Shown here: piece after piece, positions 36,916 through 44,408 of the stretch
Layout: every line of letters starts with the position of its first letter
Numbering within the stretch: the stretch's first letter is position 1
Assembly (NCBI RefSeq): GCF_050750585.1
Contig: NZ_JBOJLM010000018.1
Coordinates: forward strand, 1-64,000
Direction of reading: 5' to 3'
Source of the DNA: Salinimicrobium sp050750585
GTDB taxonomy: Bacteria; Bacteroidota; Bacteroidia; Flavobacteriales; Flavobacteriaceae
DNA: 64,000 nt
The notes under the pieces: model-generated
The model's database searches: none
The model's input: only the letters and a program-made list of their open reading frames with translations
What the model was told of the DNA's origin: nothing
Position numbers and translations under genes: made by a program

Positions 36916-37042
36916 TTGGAGTAGCCGACGGCAGATTGCTTCAGTCGCTTTGAAAAGCTCCTTCGCAATGACGGTTCTCAACGCGAACCGTCATTGCGAG
37001 ACGGCTACCGCCGACGCGGCAATCTGCCAATCGTTACTCCAA
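36916..37042. repeat. Large imperfect inverted repeat of the TCATTGCGAG family
   Basis: The outer arms are TTGGAGTA (36916) and TACTCCAA (ending 37042), the middle arms GGCAGATTGC (36930) and GCAATCTGCC (37019). The central hairpin is a perfect 14-bp stem, CGCAATGACGGTTC with GAACCGTCATTGCG, around a 7-base loop. Relatives occur at 35700-35753, 39706-39890, 41036-41160 and 41508-41570. It is a REP/MITE-like dispersed element with no coding capacity, located between two transcription units. Confidence 0.9.
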
Positions 37043-37162
37043 ACTGTCATCGTGACTACACTTCAACAGATTGCTTCAGATCCCGATTGGATTGCCTGCC
37101 CTCAAGCTTAAGCTCAACTTATTTAGCTTTAGAGGAAAAATAGAACGTCATGATTTTTTTAG

Positions 37163-37170
37163 TAAATTTG
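37163..37170 (+). promoter_or_regulatory. Putative -7 promoter element of the toxin-antitoxin operon
   Basis: TAAATTTG matches TAnnTTTG. It lies 16 bases before the antitoxin ATG. No convincing -33 element is visible. Confidence 0.45.
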
Positions 37171-37186
37171 TTTAAAGAAATAACTT

Positions 37187-37405
37187 ATGGATATTCAAAC
37201 AACAAAACTGGAATTACTCAAAACTATTTTGGAGAATGAAGACGCTGAGTTTATCCAAAAACTTTCTGATTTTGTGAGGAAAGAGAAATCTGATTTTTGG
37301 TTTGATTTAAGTTATGCCGAACAAAAGGAAATTCAAAAGGGAGTTGAGGAATTGAAAAATGGAAAAAGAGTTTCTTATGAGACATTCTTAGAGAAAATTT
37401 CCTAA
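37187..37405 (+). CDS. Antitoxin of a type II toxin-antitoxin pair
   Basis: 72 residues, acidic and helical. The pattern (TTKLELLKTILENEDAEFIQ, then SYAEQKEIQKGVEELKNGKR) resembles the short Bacteroidetes antitoxins that partner RelE/ParE toxins. The C-terminal helix with YETFLEK would occupy the toxin. The stop codon TAA overlaps the toxin ATG by one base, giving translational coupling. Such antitoxins usually repress their own promoter; no clear operator palindrome is seen. Confidence 0.75.
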   Translation: MDIQTTKLELLKTILENEDAEFIQKLSDFVRKEKSDFWFDLSYAEQKEIQKGVEELKNGKRVSYETFLEKIS

Positions 37406-37710
37406 TGAAAGTCTTTTTATCCGAGCTTGCTGAATTTAAACTTCTTCGTTTATCAGATTTTTTAATCGAAAAGTGGGATTTAAATACTCGTGATAATTTT
37501 ATTCGAAAGTTAACTGATAAAATCAATCAAATATCTTCCCAACCTGACAGTTGCCCAAAATCGAATGAATTTGAGGGATTGTATAAATGTGTAGTAACTA
37601 AACAGACAACTCTGTATTACCGGATATTACAACATTCCAATGAAATTGAGATTATCACCATTTTTGACACCAGACAAAATCCTCATAATTTGAAAAATGA
37701 CATCAAATAA
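37405..37710 (+). CDS. RelE/ParE-family toxin
   Basis: 101 residues. MKVFLSELAEFKLLRLSDFL, then FIRKLTDKINQISSQPDSCP, YKCVVTKQTTLYYRILQHSN and IITIFDTRQNPHNL follow the ParE/RelE block order. The IFDTRQNP ending is the common Bacteroidetes version of the family. It would inhibit gyrase (ParE-like) or cleave mRNA on the ribosome (RelE-like); the sequence does not decide. It lies between a GT gene and a methyltransferase in the glycan locus, a typical position for a stabilising addiction module. Confidence 0.82.
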   Translation: MKVFLSELAEFKLLRLSDFLIEKWDLNTRDNFIRKLTDKINQISSQPDSCPKSNEFEGLYKCVVTKQTTLYYRILQHSNEIEIITIFDTRQNPHNLKNDIK

Positions 37711-37863
37711 ATATCTGATGAAATTGTAGTGGCACTCAGAGTCTTCAGCGCAATTAATACTAAGAAGACGAACATTTGCTTTCCGATTCCCGAATTAACG
37801 AATCCCGGATTAACCATTCCCTAATCAACCAATTAACCCTACTAATTGATCATTATTCATTAT

Positions 37864-38706
37864 TCATTGTATCGGGGTTCTGTAAACAATCAACTGAGCC
37901 CTGCTAAGACTGCGATTCAAACCTGATGGTATTTTCTGTTCTGCTTTCAATGCCCATTGTTTGAACCTGTTTTTCCTTTCACCCCATTTGTACAACCGGC
38001 CAAAACGCTCTAAAGTACCAACGGGATAGATTTCCACCTCTTTAAAAACCTTCTTCCCTGCAGTCTCAAAATGATTAGAGCTAAAGCTACGATTGGGGTG
38101 CGGATCGTTATCCTTCCATTTTTTAAATGCTCCCTTTTGGAATTTTGAAGGTCTATTACCTACTGGAATATGCCACCGAATCTCATCCAGGAACTTAGAA
38201 TTCACCGCCGGTTCAAAAAATCTGGCCTCCCCATCTGCTTTTAAGAGTCGGGCTGTTTCCTGTAAAAATTTTTCTTCCAAAGGAATTTCCAGATGATGTA
38301 AAAAAGCTTTTCCTACCACATAATCAAAATTCTTTGAGGGTAGGTCATTGTTGAGAAAGTCGCCGCTTATAAAAGTAATTGGGTACCGAAAGTCATACGC
38401 TTCATTTAAGGCTTTAATTATCCTTCCACTAGAATCGGCTATATCATTAGCATAAACTTCAGCTCCAAGTGCTGCCATAACAGCTGCATTAGTGCAGTCG
38501 CCACAGCCCATTTCCAGAACTTTTTTCCCGCGGATCTTATTTCTGAAATCATTTTTATACATAGCAAACCAACTGGTTTCGGTAGTGGTAGCAGAGTCCA
38601 GAAAGCTATCCAGATGATTGATCCAGTGCAGAATATTTTTTATGTTATACCCGCCATAAAGCTGGTCATAGTGCTCTTTATTCTTCTGCTGATTATCTAA
38701 ACTCAT
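37864..38706 (-). CDS. Class I SAM-dependent methyltransferase
   Basis: 280 residues. VLEMGCGDCTNAAVMAALGA near residue 61 is SAM motif I, followed by VYANDIADSSGRII and FDYVVGKAFLHHLEIPLEEK near 125. The length and the extra C-terminal region (after PAVNSKFLDEIRWHIP) are typical of small-molecule methyltransferases. The TGA stop falls within a TCATTAT repeat at the edge of a seven-base-period spacer. It is transcribed away from the toxin-antitoxin operon, with the glycan-modifying pyruvyltransferase gene upstream. Confidence 0.85.
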   Translation of the reverse strand: MSLDNQQKNKEHYDQLYGGYNIKNILHWINHLDSFLDSATTTETSWFAMYKNDFRNKIRGKKVLEMGCGDCTNAAVMAALGAEVYANDIADSSGRIIKALNEAYDFRYPITFISGDFLNNDLPSKNFDYVVGKAFLHHLEIPLEEKFLQETARLLKADGEARFFEPAVNSKFLDEIRWHIPVGNRPSKFQKGAFKKWKDNDPHPNRSFSSNHFETAGKKVFKEVEIYPVGTLERFGRLYKWGERKNRFKQWALKAEQKIPSGLNRSLSRAQLIVYRTPIQ

Positions 38707-38794
38707 TCTGAATATTATTTGCTAAAAATAGAAAAATCTATTTTCTAACAGTTCTCACTATAAGCATCTTTACTTCGGAAATAGTAAAACTTCA

Positions 38795-39628
38795 TTAAAA
38801 AGGACAGACTTCCATAAGTTTCTCCTGAAGCTCTGGAACTTTTATCTCTTCCGGCAAAACGGGGTACTTAGAAAACATTTTTTGAATCTCTTCTTCCGTA
38901 GGCGCTTTTGCTATAAAAGCCGGCTTATATATTTCCATCCCCACCGAATCCATGTAATCAAAATATTTAATATCGTTGCCGAATATTTTATCAGACATTT
39001 TTATCCAGATCGCAGGTATACCGTAGGCATGAGCTACAATGAGACCATGAAGCGAAGTGGAGAGCACCCTTTTGTAGCCCAGTATCTCCCTTGTAGTTTC
39101 CTCAACATCCATAGTGAGGAGATCGAGCACCTCAACCCCTTCCCTGCCGGAAAAAATTTCTTTTGCATCATTAAAATCATGGTAATGCGGAATGATCCCC
39201 AGTTCAGCTTTCTTTTCAATCTCTGGATGATAATACTTCGGAAGCAGCAATGCCGGATCTCCAAATACAGCCGGACAATCGAACCCAAGCTTAAGAAGAT
39301 GTTCTCGGGTCCTTGGCCCCCGCACTGCTCTGAAATCAGCTTCAGAAATTTCCTGTTCATGGTCAATGATCCCACTGCCCCAAACAATACTATCTTTTGA
39401 AGCATGGTGGAGAACACTCCCTACTGCCAAAAGGTTTATCTTTTTTCGGTTATACCAGGGCTGCTTCTTAGGATGAACGAACCGCGTCTTCTTCCCGCTA
39501 ATCTTCTCTACCAGGTATTTGGAAAGCAAATCCCCATAATTCTCTTTCTCCCTGAAGATAAAACGCCTTTCACTCCAGTAGAAGAGAGGGATCTTTTTAT
39601 GACTTCGGAAATATTGGTTCTTATTCAA
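38795..39628 (-). CDS. Polysaccharide pyruvyl transferase family protein
   Basis: About 277 residues from TTG 39628 (MNKNQYFRSHKKIPLFYWSE). A longer frame opens at TTG 39664, but that triplet is inside a TAnnTTTG promoter element. ENYGDLLSKYLVEKISGKK near residue 27, LLAVGSVLHHASKDSIVWGSG, VRGPRTREHLLKLGF and VFGDPALLLPKYY are the standard blocks of the CsaB/WcaK-type family, which adds pyruvate ketals to sugars using phosphoenolpyruvate. Some relatives are glycosyltransferases, so the reaction is probable rather than certain. Confidence 0.82.
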   Translation of the reverse strand: MNKNQYFRSHKKIPLFYWSERRFIFREKENYGDLLSKYLVEKISGKKTRFVHPKKQPWYNRKKINLLAVGSVLHHASKDSIVWGSGIIDHEQEISEADFRAVRGPRTREHLLKLGFDCPAVFGDPALLLPKYYHPEIEKKAELGIIPHYHDFNDAKEIFSGREGVEVLDLLTMDVEETTREILGYKRVLSTSLHGLIVAHAYGIPAIWIKMSDKIFGNDIKYFDYMDSVGMEIYKPAFIAKAPTEEEIQKMFSKYPVLPEEIKVPELQEKLMEVCPF

Positions 39629-39661
39629 CTTTAATGAAATTAAGGAGGTTTTACCCGAAAT

Positions 39662-39669
39662 CAAATATA
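39662..39669 (-). promoter_or_regulatory. Putative -7 promoter element of the pyruvyltransferase gene
   Basis: On the minus strand the bases read TATATTTG, a perfect TAnnTTTG. The final TTG of the element coincides with the longest possible start of the gene, arguing for the downstream TTG at 39628. Confidence 0.5.
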
Positions 39670-39705
39670 TTAATTTTTATCTGGAGGCTCTAAGAGGCAT
39701 TGTGG

Positions 39706-39890
39706 TATCCTACGACGGATTGCTTCACTGCGCTCGCAATTACGTTTCTCAACGCGAACCGTCATTGCGAGAGAGTCCGCAGGACGAATGCAGCAATCTG
39801 CTGAGCCTTTTTCCAATCATGATCGTGGCTAACTGACAAACGGATTACTTCAGTCGCTTTAACAAGCTCCTTCGCAATGACGGGGACCAA
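39706..39890. repeat. REP-like elements of the TCATTGCGAG family (two copies)
   Basis: At 39706-39820: GGATTGCTTC, CGCAATTACG, then CGCGAACCGTCATTGCGAGA and GCAGCAATCTGCTGAG. At 39835-39885: GGATTACTTCAGTCGCTTT followed by CTCCTTCGCAATGACGGGG. They are clear relatives of the large inverted repeat at 36916. No gene is supported in 39665-40039; the minus-strand reading frame there is produced by the repeats. Confidence 0.88.
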
Positions 39891-39902
39891 CAACATTTTT
39901 AC

Positions 39903-39910
39903 TACTTTAG
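39903..39910 (+). promoter_or_regulatory. Putative -7 element of the neuB transcript
   Basis: TACTTTAG lies in CAACATTTTTACTACTTTAG. The same leader context, CAACATTTTTATTACTTTAG, occurs before neuC at 41584-41603, and TACTTTAG is a one-base variant of TAnnTTTG. If correct, the neuB leader is about 120 bases and consists mostly of the heptad array. Confidence 0.45.
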
Positions 39911-39924
39911 CCTTTAAACAATTC

Positions 39925-40029
39925 GGCAACTGGCAACTGGCAACTGGCAACTGGCAACTGGCAACTGGCAACTGGCAACTGGCAACTGGCAACTGGCAAC
40001 CGGTTAACCGGAAACCGGCAACCGACAAC
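39925..40029 (+). repeat. Heptanucleotide tandem array in the neuB leader, (GGCAACT)10 plus five variants
   Basis: Ten perfect copies of GGCAACT run from 39925 to 39994, then the seven-base phase continues through five degenerate units ending with CGGCAAC and CGACAAC. The array ends ten bases before the neuB ATG. Perfect tandem units are prone to slipped-strand change in copy number. The long minus-strand reading frame over it (repeats of CQLPVAS) is an artefact of the array. Confidence 0.97.
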
Positions 40030-40039
40030 TGAAAAAAAC

Positions 40040-41035
40040 ATGTTTATCATAGCAGAAATAGCCCAGGCCCATGAGGGCAGTCTGGGGATTGCCCATTCCT
40101 ATATCGATGCCCTGGCGAAAACCGGGGTCGATGCCGTGAAGTTCCAGGTGCATATTGCCGAAGCTGAAAGCAGCGAACATGAACCTTTTCGTGTGAAATT
40201 CTCTACACAGGACAAAACCAGGTTTGACTACTGGAAACGTATGGAATTTTCAATAGAACAATGGCAGGAGTTAAAGACCCATTGTGAAGAAGCAGGGGTG
40301 GAATTCATGGCTTCCCCTTTCAGCAATGCGGCAGTAGATTTGCTGGAGAAGCTTGATGTAAAAAGATACAAGATTGGGTCGGGCGAGGTCAATAATTTTC
40401 TGCTGTTACAAAAGATCGCTGCTACAAAAAAACTAATAATTCTTTCTTCAGGGATGAGTTCTTTTGCAGAGATGGATAAGACAACGGCTTTCCTTAAAGA
40501 CCTGAATGTGGATTTTTCCATCCTCCAGTGCACAACCTCCTACCCTACCCGTCCCGAAAATTACGGACTTAACGTGATTAGAGAATTAAAAGAACGATAC
40601 AAAGTCCCGGTGGGATATTCAGATCATTCCGCTAAAATAGAAACCTGCATTGCTGCCGCCGCTTTAGGAGCGGAGATCCTGGAATTTCATGCTGTCTTCA
40701 ACCGACAAATGTTCGGCCCTGATGCATCTTCTTCATTAGAAATTGCAGAGATTCAACAGCTGGTTTCGGCAGTGAAAAATATTTCCACTGCTCTAAAAAA
40801 GCCTGTAGAAAAATCGGACAATACGACTTTCAACGACCTAAAAAACATTTTCGAAAAATCCCTTGCGGTAAACAAAGATCTCCCCGCAGGTCATATCCTA
40901 ACCTTTGAAGATCTGGAGTCTAAAAAGCCAAAAGGTTTTGGAATCGACGCTTCAAATTTTAGGGAGGTGATTGGGAGAAATTTGAGCAGAAAATTGGTGC
41001 AGTGGGATTTTTTAAACCAGAGGGATCTTGAATAG
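40040..41035 (+). CDS. neuB: N-acetylneuraminate (nonulosonate) synthase
   Basis: 331 residues, full length. The TIM-barrel domain starts MFIIAEIAQAHEGSLGIAHS and contains VDAVKFQVHIAEAESS, YWKRMEFSIEQW, RYKIGSGEVNNFLLLQ, ILQCTTSYPTRPENYGL and VGYSDHSAKIE. The C-terminal SAF-like domain begins near residue 275 (AVNKDLPAGHILTFEDLESK). It condenses ManNAc (or a related 2-acetamido sugar) with phosphoenolpyruvate. With the hydrolysing epimerase neuC and the cytidylyltransferase neuA downstream, N-acetylneuraminate is the simplest product; a legionaminate-type product would need extra enzymes not present here. Confidence 0.93.
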   Translation: MFIIAEIAQAHEGSLGIAHSYIDALAKTGVDAVKFQVHIAEAESSEHEPFRVKFSTQDKTRFDYWKRMEFSIEQWQELKTHCEEAGVEFMASPFSNAAVDLLEKLDVKRYKIGSGEVNNFLLLQKIAATKKLIILSSGMSSFAEMDKTTAFLKDLNVDFSILQCTTSYPTRPENYGLNVIRELKERYKVPVGYSDHSAKIETCIAAAALGAEILEFHAVFNRQMFGPDASSSLEIAEIQQLVSAVKNISTALKKPVEKSDNTTFNDLKNIFEKSLAVNKDLPAGHILTFEDLESKKPKGFGIDASNFREVIGRNLSRKLVQWDFLNQRDLE

Positions 41036-41160
41036 TAACGTCATTGCGAGACGGATGTAATCCGGCGTGGCAATCCGTTGAGGCTTACTCTTAACATGAT
41101 TGTGACTACACTACGGCAGATTGCGTCAGTCGCTGCAAGCAGCTCCTTCGCAATAACGTT
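41036..41160. repeat. REP-like elements downstream of neuB
   Basis: GTCATTGCGAGACGGATGTA followed by GGCAATCCGTTGAGGC, then GGCAGATTGCGTCAGTCGCT and CTCCTTCGCAATAACG. Two half-elements in opposite orientation form a long imperfect hairpin, as at 36916. They directly follow the neuB stop. Confidence 0.85.
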
Positions 41161-41161
41161 T

Positions 41162-41455
41162 TTAATTAAACTTCCATTCTTCAGCCAAATCCTTCCATTC
41201 AGGATTCATTTCATTGATCAGCTTTTCCTTATTCGCCCTGTTTCCTGCTTTGAGCTTCTTTTCATACATAATAGCATCACGAATATCACTGAAAGGTTGG
41301 TAGTAGACGAGATGGTCACAGTTGTAACGGGAGGTGAAACCCTTGTAAAATTTAGTCTTATGTTGACCGATCCTTTTAACCAGATCTGAAGTAACTCCCA
41401 CGTAAAGGACAGTGTGATTTTTGTTGGTAAGAATGTAGACATGGGAAGTACGCAT
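41162..41455 (-). CDS. GIY-YIG family endonuclease-like protein
   Basis: 97 residues. HVYILTNKNHTVLYVGVTSD (GIY-YIG motif in the form VYI...YVG), then LVKRIGQHKTK, TSRYNCDHLVYYQPFSDIRD and AIMYEKKLKAGNRANKEKLI complete the single-domain URI-type family. These small proteins are common and often occur in several copies per flavobacterial genome; their biological role is not established. It is antisense to the flanking neu genes and surrounded by REP-like repeats, which suggests insertion into an ancestral neuB-neuC operon. Confidence 0.92.
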   Translation of the reverse strand: MRTSHVYILTNKNHTVLYVGVTSDLVKRIGQHKTKFYKGFTSRYNCDHLVYYQPFSDIRDAIMYEKKLKAGNRANKEKLINEMNPEWKDLAEEWKFN

Positions 41456-41507
41456 ATACTAATTTAGAAAAATGGACCGAGTTTTACTGAAGAGGCAGTG
41501 AGTAAAA

Positions 41508-41570
41508 TAGTAACGGATTGCTTCGCTGGGCTCGCAATGACGTCTCCCCCAGGAACGGGCGTCCTCGTAA
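41508..41570. repeat. REP-like element before neuC
   Basis: AACGGATTGCTTCGCTGGGC with TCGCAATGACG, followed by a decayed copy (CGGGCGTCCTCGTAATGACC). Same family as the elements at 36916 and 39706. Confidence 0.8.
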
Positions 41571-41595
41571 TGACCTTCCCCAACAACATTTTTAT

Positions 41596-41603
41596 TACTT
41601 TAG
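41596..41603 (+). promoter_or_regulatory. Putative -7 element of neuC
   Basis: TACTTTAG in the context CAACATTTTTATTACTTTAG, nearly identical to the neuB leader. The start codon is 24 bases downstream, and the interval is made of three C/A-rich heptads (TAACTGA, CAACCGA, GAACTGA). Confidence 0.45.
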
Positions 41604-41626
41604 CCTAACTGACAACCGAGAACTGA

Positions 41627-42781
41627 ATGAAACGAAAAATCTGCGTCGTAGTTACCGCCCGCCCCTCCTACAGCCGAATAAAAACAGCACTCACCGCTAT
41701 TAAAAATCACCCCGACCTGGAATTACAACTGGTGATCGCGGGTTCGGCCTTGCTTGACCGGTATGGAAATGCCGTGGATTTCATAGAAAAGGATGGATTT
41801 CCCATTGCTGCAAAAGTATTTATGGTGCTGGAGGGTGAAAACCCTACGACTATGGCAAAAACGACCGGTTTGGGAGTAATGGAGCTTACTAACGTATTCT
41901 ATAATTTACAACCAGACGCCGTCATCACCATTGCAGATCGTTTTGAAACCATTGCAACGTCCATAGCTGCTTCCTATCAGAACATTCCGCTCGTGCACAT
42001 ACAGGGTGGGGAAGTCACCGGGAGTATAGATGAAAAGGTAAGGCATGCAAATACTAAACTGGCAGATCTGCACCTGGTATGTACTAATGACGCCCGGGAG
42101 CGAGTAATAAAGTTAGGAGAAGAGCCAGATAAGGTGATTAACACCGGTTGCCCTTCGATAGACCTTGCAAAACAAATTACCGACTATCCCTATCTCGACT
42201 TTGATCCGCTTAAGAGATATGGCGGGGTAGGTGCCAATCTGGATTGGGAGAAAGGTTATATAGTGGTGATGCAGCACCCGGTAACTACAGAATATAAGGA
42301 ATCCAAACAGCACATTATGGAAACATTAAGAGCTGTAAAAAAGCTGAATTATCCGGCTTTTTGGTTCTGGCCTAATGTTGATGCCGGTTCTGACGGAACT
42401 TCGAACGGAATAAGAACGTTTCGTGAGCTCGAACAGCCGAAAAACATTCATTTTTTTAAAAATATGGATCCCCTGGATTTCCTGAAGCTTCTTAACAGCT
42501 CTAAAGCTTTAATAGGAAATTCGAGTGCCGGACTAAGAGAGTGCTCCTACTTGGGACTGCCCGTCGTAAACATCGGAAACCGGCAAAATAGAAGAAGTCG
42601 GGCGCAGAATGTGACCGATGTAGCTTATAATCAGAAGGCCATTTTAGAAGCAACAAAAATTGCCCTAGAAACTGGAAAATTTGAAAGCTCAAATCTCTAC
42701 GGCGATGGAAACGCTGGAGAGAAAATAGCGGAGATCCTTGCGACGGTGGAATTGACGTATTCGAAGACTATTACTTATTAA
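41627..42781 (+). CDS. neuC: UDP-N-acetylglucosamine 2-epimerase (hydrolysing)
   Basis: 384 residues. KRKICVVVTARPSYSRIKTA, ITIADRFETIATSIAASYQ, PLVHIQGGEVTGSIDEKVRH, NTGCPSIDLAKQI and IGNSSAGLRECSYLGLPVVN are typical of the NeuC/SiaA/LegG branch, which converts UDP-GlcNAc (or a diacetamido analogue) to the free 2-epimer and UDP. That free sugar is the substrate of NeuB. The gene is separated from neuB by the antisense GIY-YIG gene and has its own putative promoter. Confidence 0.93.
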   Translation: MKRKICVVVTARPSYSRIKTALTAIKNHPDLELQLVIAGSALLDRYGNAVDFIEKDGFPIAAKVFMVLEGENPTTMAKTTGLGVMELTNVFYNLQPDAVITIADRFETIATSIAASYQNIPLVHIQGGEVTGSIDEKVRHANTKLADLHLVCTNDARERVIKLGEEPDKVINTGCPSIDLAKQITDYPYLDFDPLKRYGGVGANLDWEKGYIVVMQHPVTTEYKESKQHIMETLRAVKKLNYPAFWFWPNVDAGSDGTSNGIRTFRELEQPKNIHFFKNMDPLDFLKLLNSSKALIGNSSAGLRECSYLGLPVVNIGNRQNRRSRAQNVTDVAYNQKAILEATKIALETGKFESSNLYGDGNAGEKIAEILATVELTYSKTITY

Positions 42782-42816
42782 AACATTCACTGTTTACTGT
42801 TTGCTGTTTGAAGCTG

Positions 42817-43209
42817 CTATTTTTTAAATTTTGTTCCTTTAAATTCAGTTTTGCTCAAATAACTAATAAAGGAACCTAGCTTTGCATTTTCCTTGTCACA
42901 TTTTTCAGCAAGAGCTTCAAATTGTTCGTTAGAAATTAATTTTTTGTCCTTTGCTCTATACAGTTGGGATTTTAATTCTGAACAAGAGCCTTTAGAAAAA
43001 CCCAGGAAATTTCGAAATTCGAGATTTCCTCCTCTTCCAAAACCTTCTGCAATATTGTCCATTACAGATCCCGAGCTGCGATCCATCTGGTTCATTAGCG
43101 AATATCTTTTGCCTAAAGGGGTTGTCATAAACAATTCCTCCAGGTCAGCACAAATTTCACATGCCAGTTGCCACACTTCTAAGTCTTCAAATTTGTCAAT
43201 TCTGCCCAT
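42817..43209 (-). CDS. Four-helix-bundle protein (23S rRNA intervening-sequence type)
   Basis: 130 residues. FEDLEVWQLACEICADLEEL, YSLMNQMDRSSGSVMDNIAE, GFGRGGNLEFRNFLGFSKGS and SELKSQLYRAKDKKLI follow the family pattern (W.A..L...v......fP....y.l..Q..ra..Si..NiAEG). The family was first seen as ORFs within 23S rRNA intervening sequences and is widespread as stand-alone genes of unknown role. It is antisense to neuC and neuA. A second member is at 50016-50384. Confidence 0.9.
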   Translation of the reverse strand: MGRIDKFEDLEVWQLACEICADLEELFMTTPLGKRYSLMNQMDRSSGSVMDNIAEGFGRGGNLEFRNFLGFSKGSCSELKSQLYRAKDKKLISNEQFEALAEKCDKENAKLGSFISYLSKTEFKGTKFKK

Positions 43210-43335
43210 CTTCTTTTGTTAGTAAAATAGTAATTATTTCCTTTAGAATCTTTTGCTTTTATTTGTTCATCTGTTCTTTTCATAGGCAAAGTTTAAAAAC
43301 AGAGAACAAAAAAACCGAAAACAGAAAACAGTATA

Positions 43336-44037
43336 ATGAAAATTCTCGGACTTATCCCCGCCCGCGGCGGCAGTAAAGGAATACCCGGAAAGAATATTAA
43401 ATCTCTGGGAGGAAAACCTTTGCTGCAATATACTTTTGAAGCAGCTAAAAAGTCAAAGTTGTTGTCCAGAGTGGTCCTGACTTCTGATGATCCTGAGATC
43501 ATTGCAGTTGCTGAAGAAATGGGATTGGAAGTTTATTTTAAAAGACCTGCGGCACTGGCAGCCGATGATACGTCTTCTCTGGAAGTAATTCAGCATGCGC
43601 TGAAATTCTTTGCTCAAAAAGGGCAAAATTTTGATGCAGTTTGTCTGCTGCAGGTTACCTCTCCCTTTCGTAGAAATGGATTGATAGATGCAGCCATAGA
43701 GCAATTTTCTAAAGGGAAATTCGATTCCCTGATCTCTGTTCGCGAAGTACCTGCGGAATTTAATCCACACTGGATCTTTGAACAAAACAATGGACAATTA
43801 GCAATTGCTACCGGAGACAAAGAGATAATTTCCCGAAGGCAGGACCTTCCTAAGGCCTATCATCGCGATGGGGCTATTTATATTACAAAGGCAGAGGTTC
43901 TTCAGAAACAAAATTCCCTATACGGAAATAAGATAGGTTTCATTGACACTACCGGAGATCCGCATGTAAATATTGATACGCCTGCGGATTGGGAGAAAGC
44001 CGAGAGACTTTTGACTATGTTATCAGATTTTTCGTAG
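43336..44037 (+). CDS. neuA: Acylneuraminate cytidylyltransferase
   Basis: 233 residues, the usual length for a single-domain enzyme. MKILGLIPARGGSKGIPGKN is the diagnostic CTP-binding loop, followed by RVVLTSDDPEIIAVAEEMG, LLQVTSPFRRNGLIDAAIEQ and YHRDGAIYITK; a late DTPADWEKAE segment completes the fold. It activates the nonulosonic acid as its CMP derivative, the donor for transferases. The leader is C/A-rich with units such as AAACAGA. The TAG stop is the first triplet of a G/T-rich seven-base-period trailer. Confidence 0.95.
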   Translation: MKILGLIPARGGSKGIPGKNIKSLGGKPLLQYTFEAAKKSKLLSRVVLTSDDPEIIAVAEEMGLEVYFKRPAALAADDTSSLEVIQHALKFFAQKGQNFDAVCLLQVTSPFRRNGLIDAAIEQFSKGKFDSLISVREVPAEFNPHWIFEQNNGQLAIATGDKEIISRRQDLPKAYHRDGAIYITKAEVLQKQNSLYGNKIGFIDTTGDPHVNIDTPADWEKAERLLTMLSDFS

Positions 44038-44356
44038 ACTGTTTAGCGTTTACTATTGGTTTGTTGTTTTTAGTTTATTGTTCTGAATTTTCTGAACCCG
44101 TTTTTCGGCTCCCTTTAGGGTGAGGGGTAAAATCGAAAACGGTCTTTTGAAAAGTCTTAGACGGTAGTCGGGAGATGGTAGTAGTTTTTAGTTTGTTGTT
44201 CATAGTTCCTTGTTTGTGAAATTGGCCTACCTACGCTGAAAGCTTCGGCGGGTAAAAATTTGGTGCTTATTTATTGGTGCTTTTTTTCAGTGGAGAGTGG
44301 AAAGTGGGAAGTATGAGCTTAAATTCTACTCCAAGGGTCAACCGGTACCACAGATA
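44038..44356. other. Gene-free convergent spacer
   Basis: No gene supported. From 44035 the neuA trailer shows seven-base-period G/T-rich DNA (for example GTTTAGC, GTTTACT). At 44085-44133 lies TTCTGAACCCGTTTTTCGGC followed by TCCCTTTAGGGTGAGGGG, repeated at 45024-45072. Around 44290-44318 are G/A-rich heptads (GTGGAGA, GTGGAAA). No terminator hairpin is evident. Confidence 0.7.
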
Positions 44357-44408
44357 TTATTCTCTATATTTTTCTTTAAGTTCCAGTTTCTTTATTCTCG
44401 ACCGGATT

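Noticed and set aside
39762..40028. 88-codon minus-strand frame rich in CQLPVAS repeats
   Set aside because: It is produced by the GGCAACT array and REP repeats; three heptads give seven codons, so any frame stays open. No start context or family.
39925..40029. Possible CRISPR array
   Set aside because: Units are seven bases with no spacers; no cas genes in the window.
41078..41389. 103-codon plus-strand frame
   Set aside because: Shadow of the GIY-YIG gene, which has clear family motifs on the minus strand.
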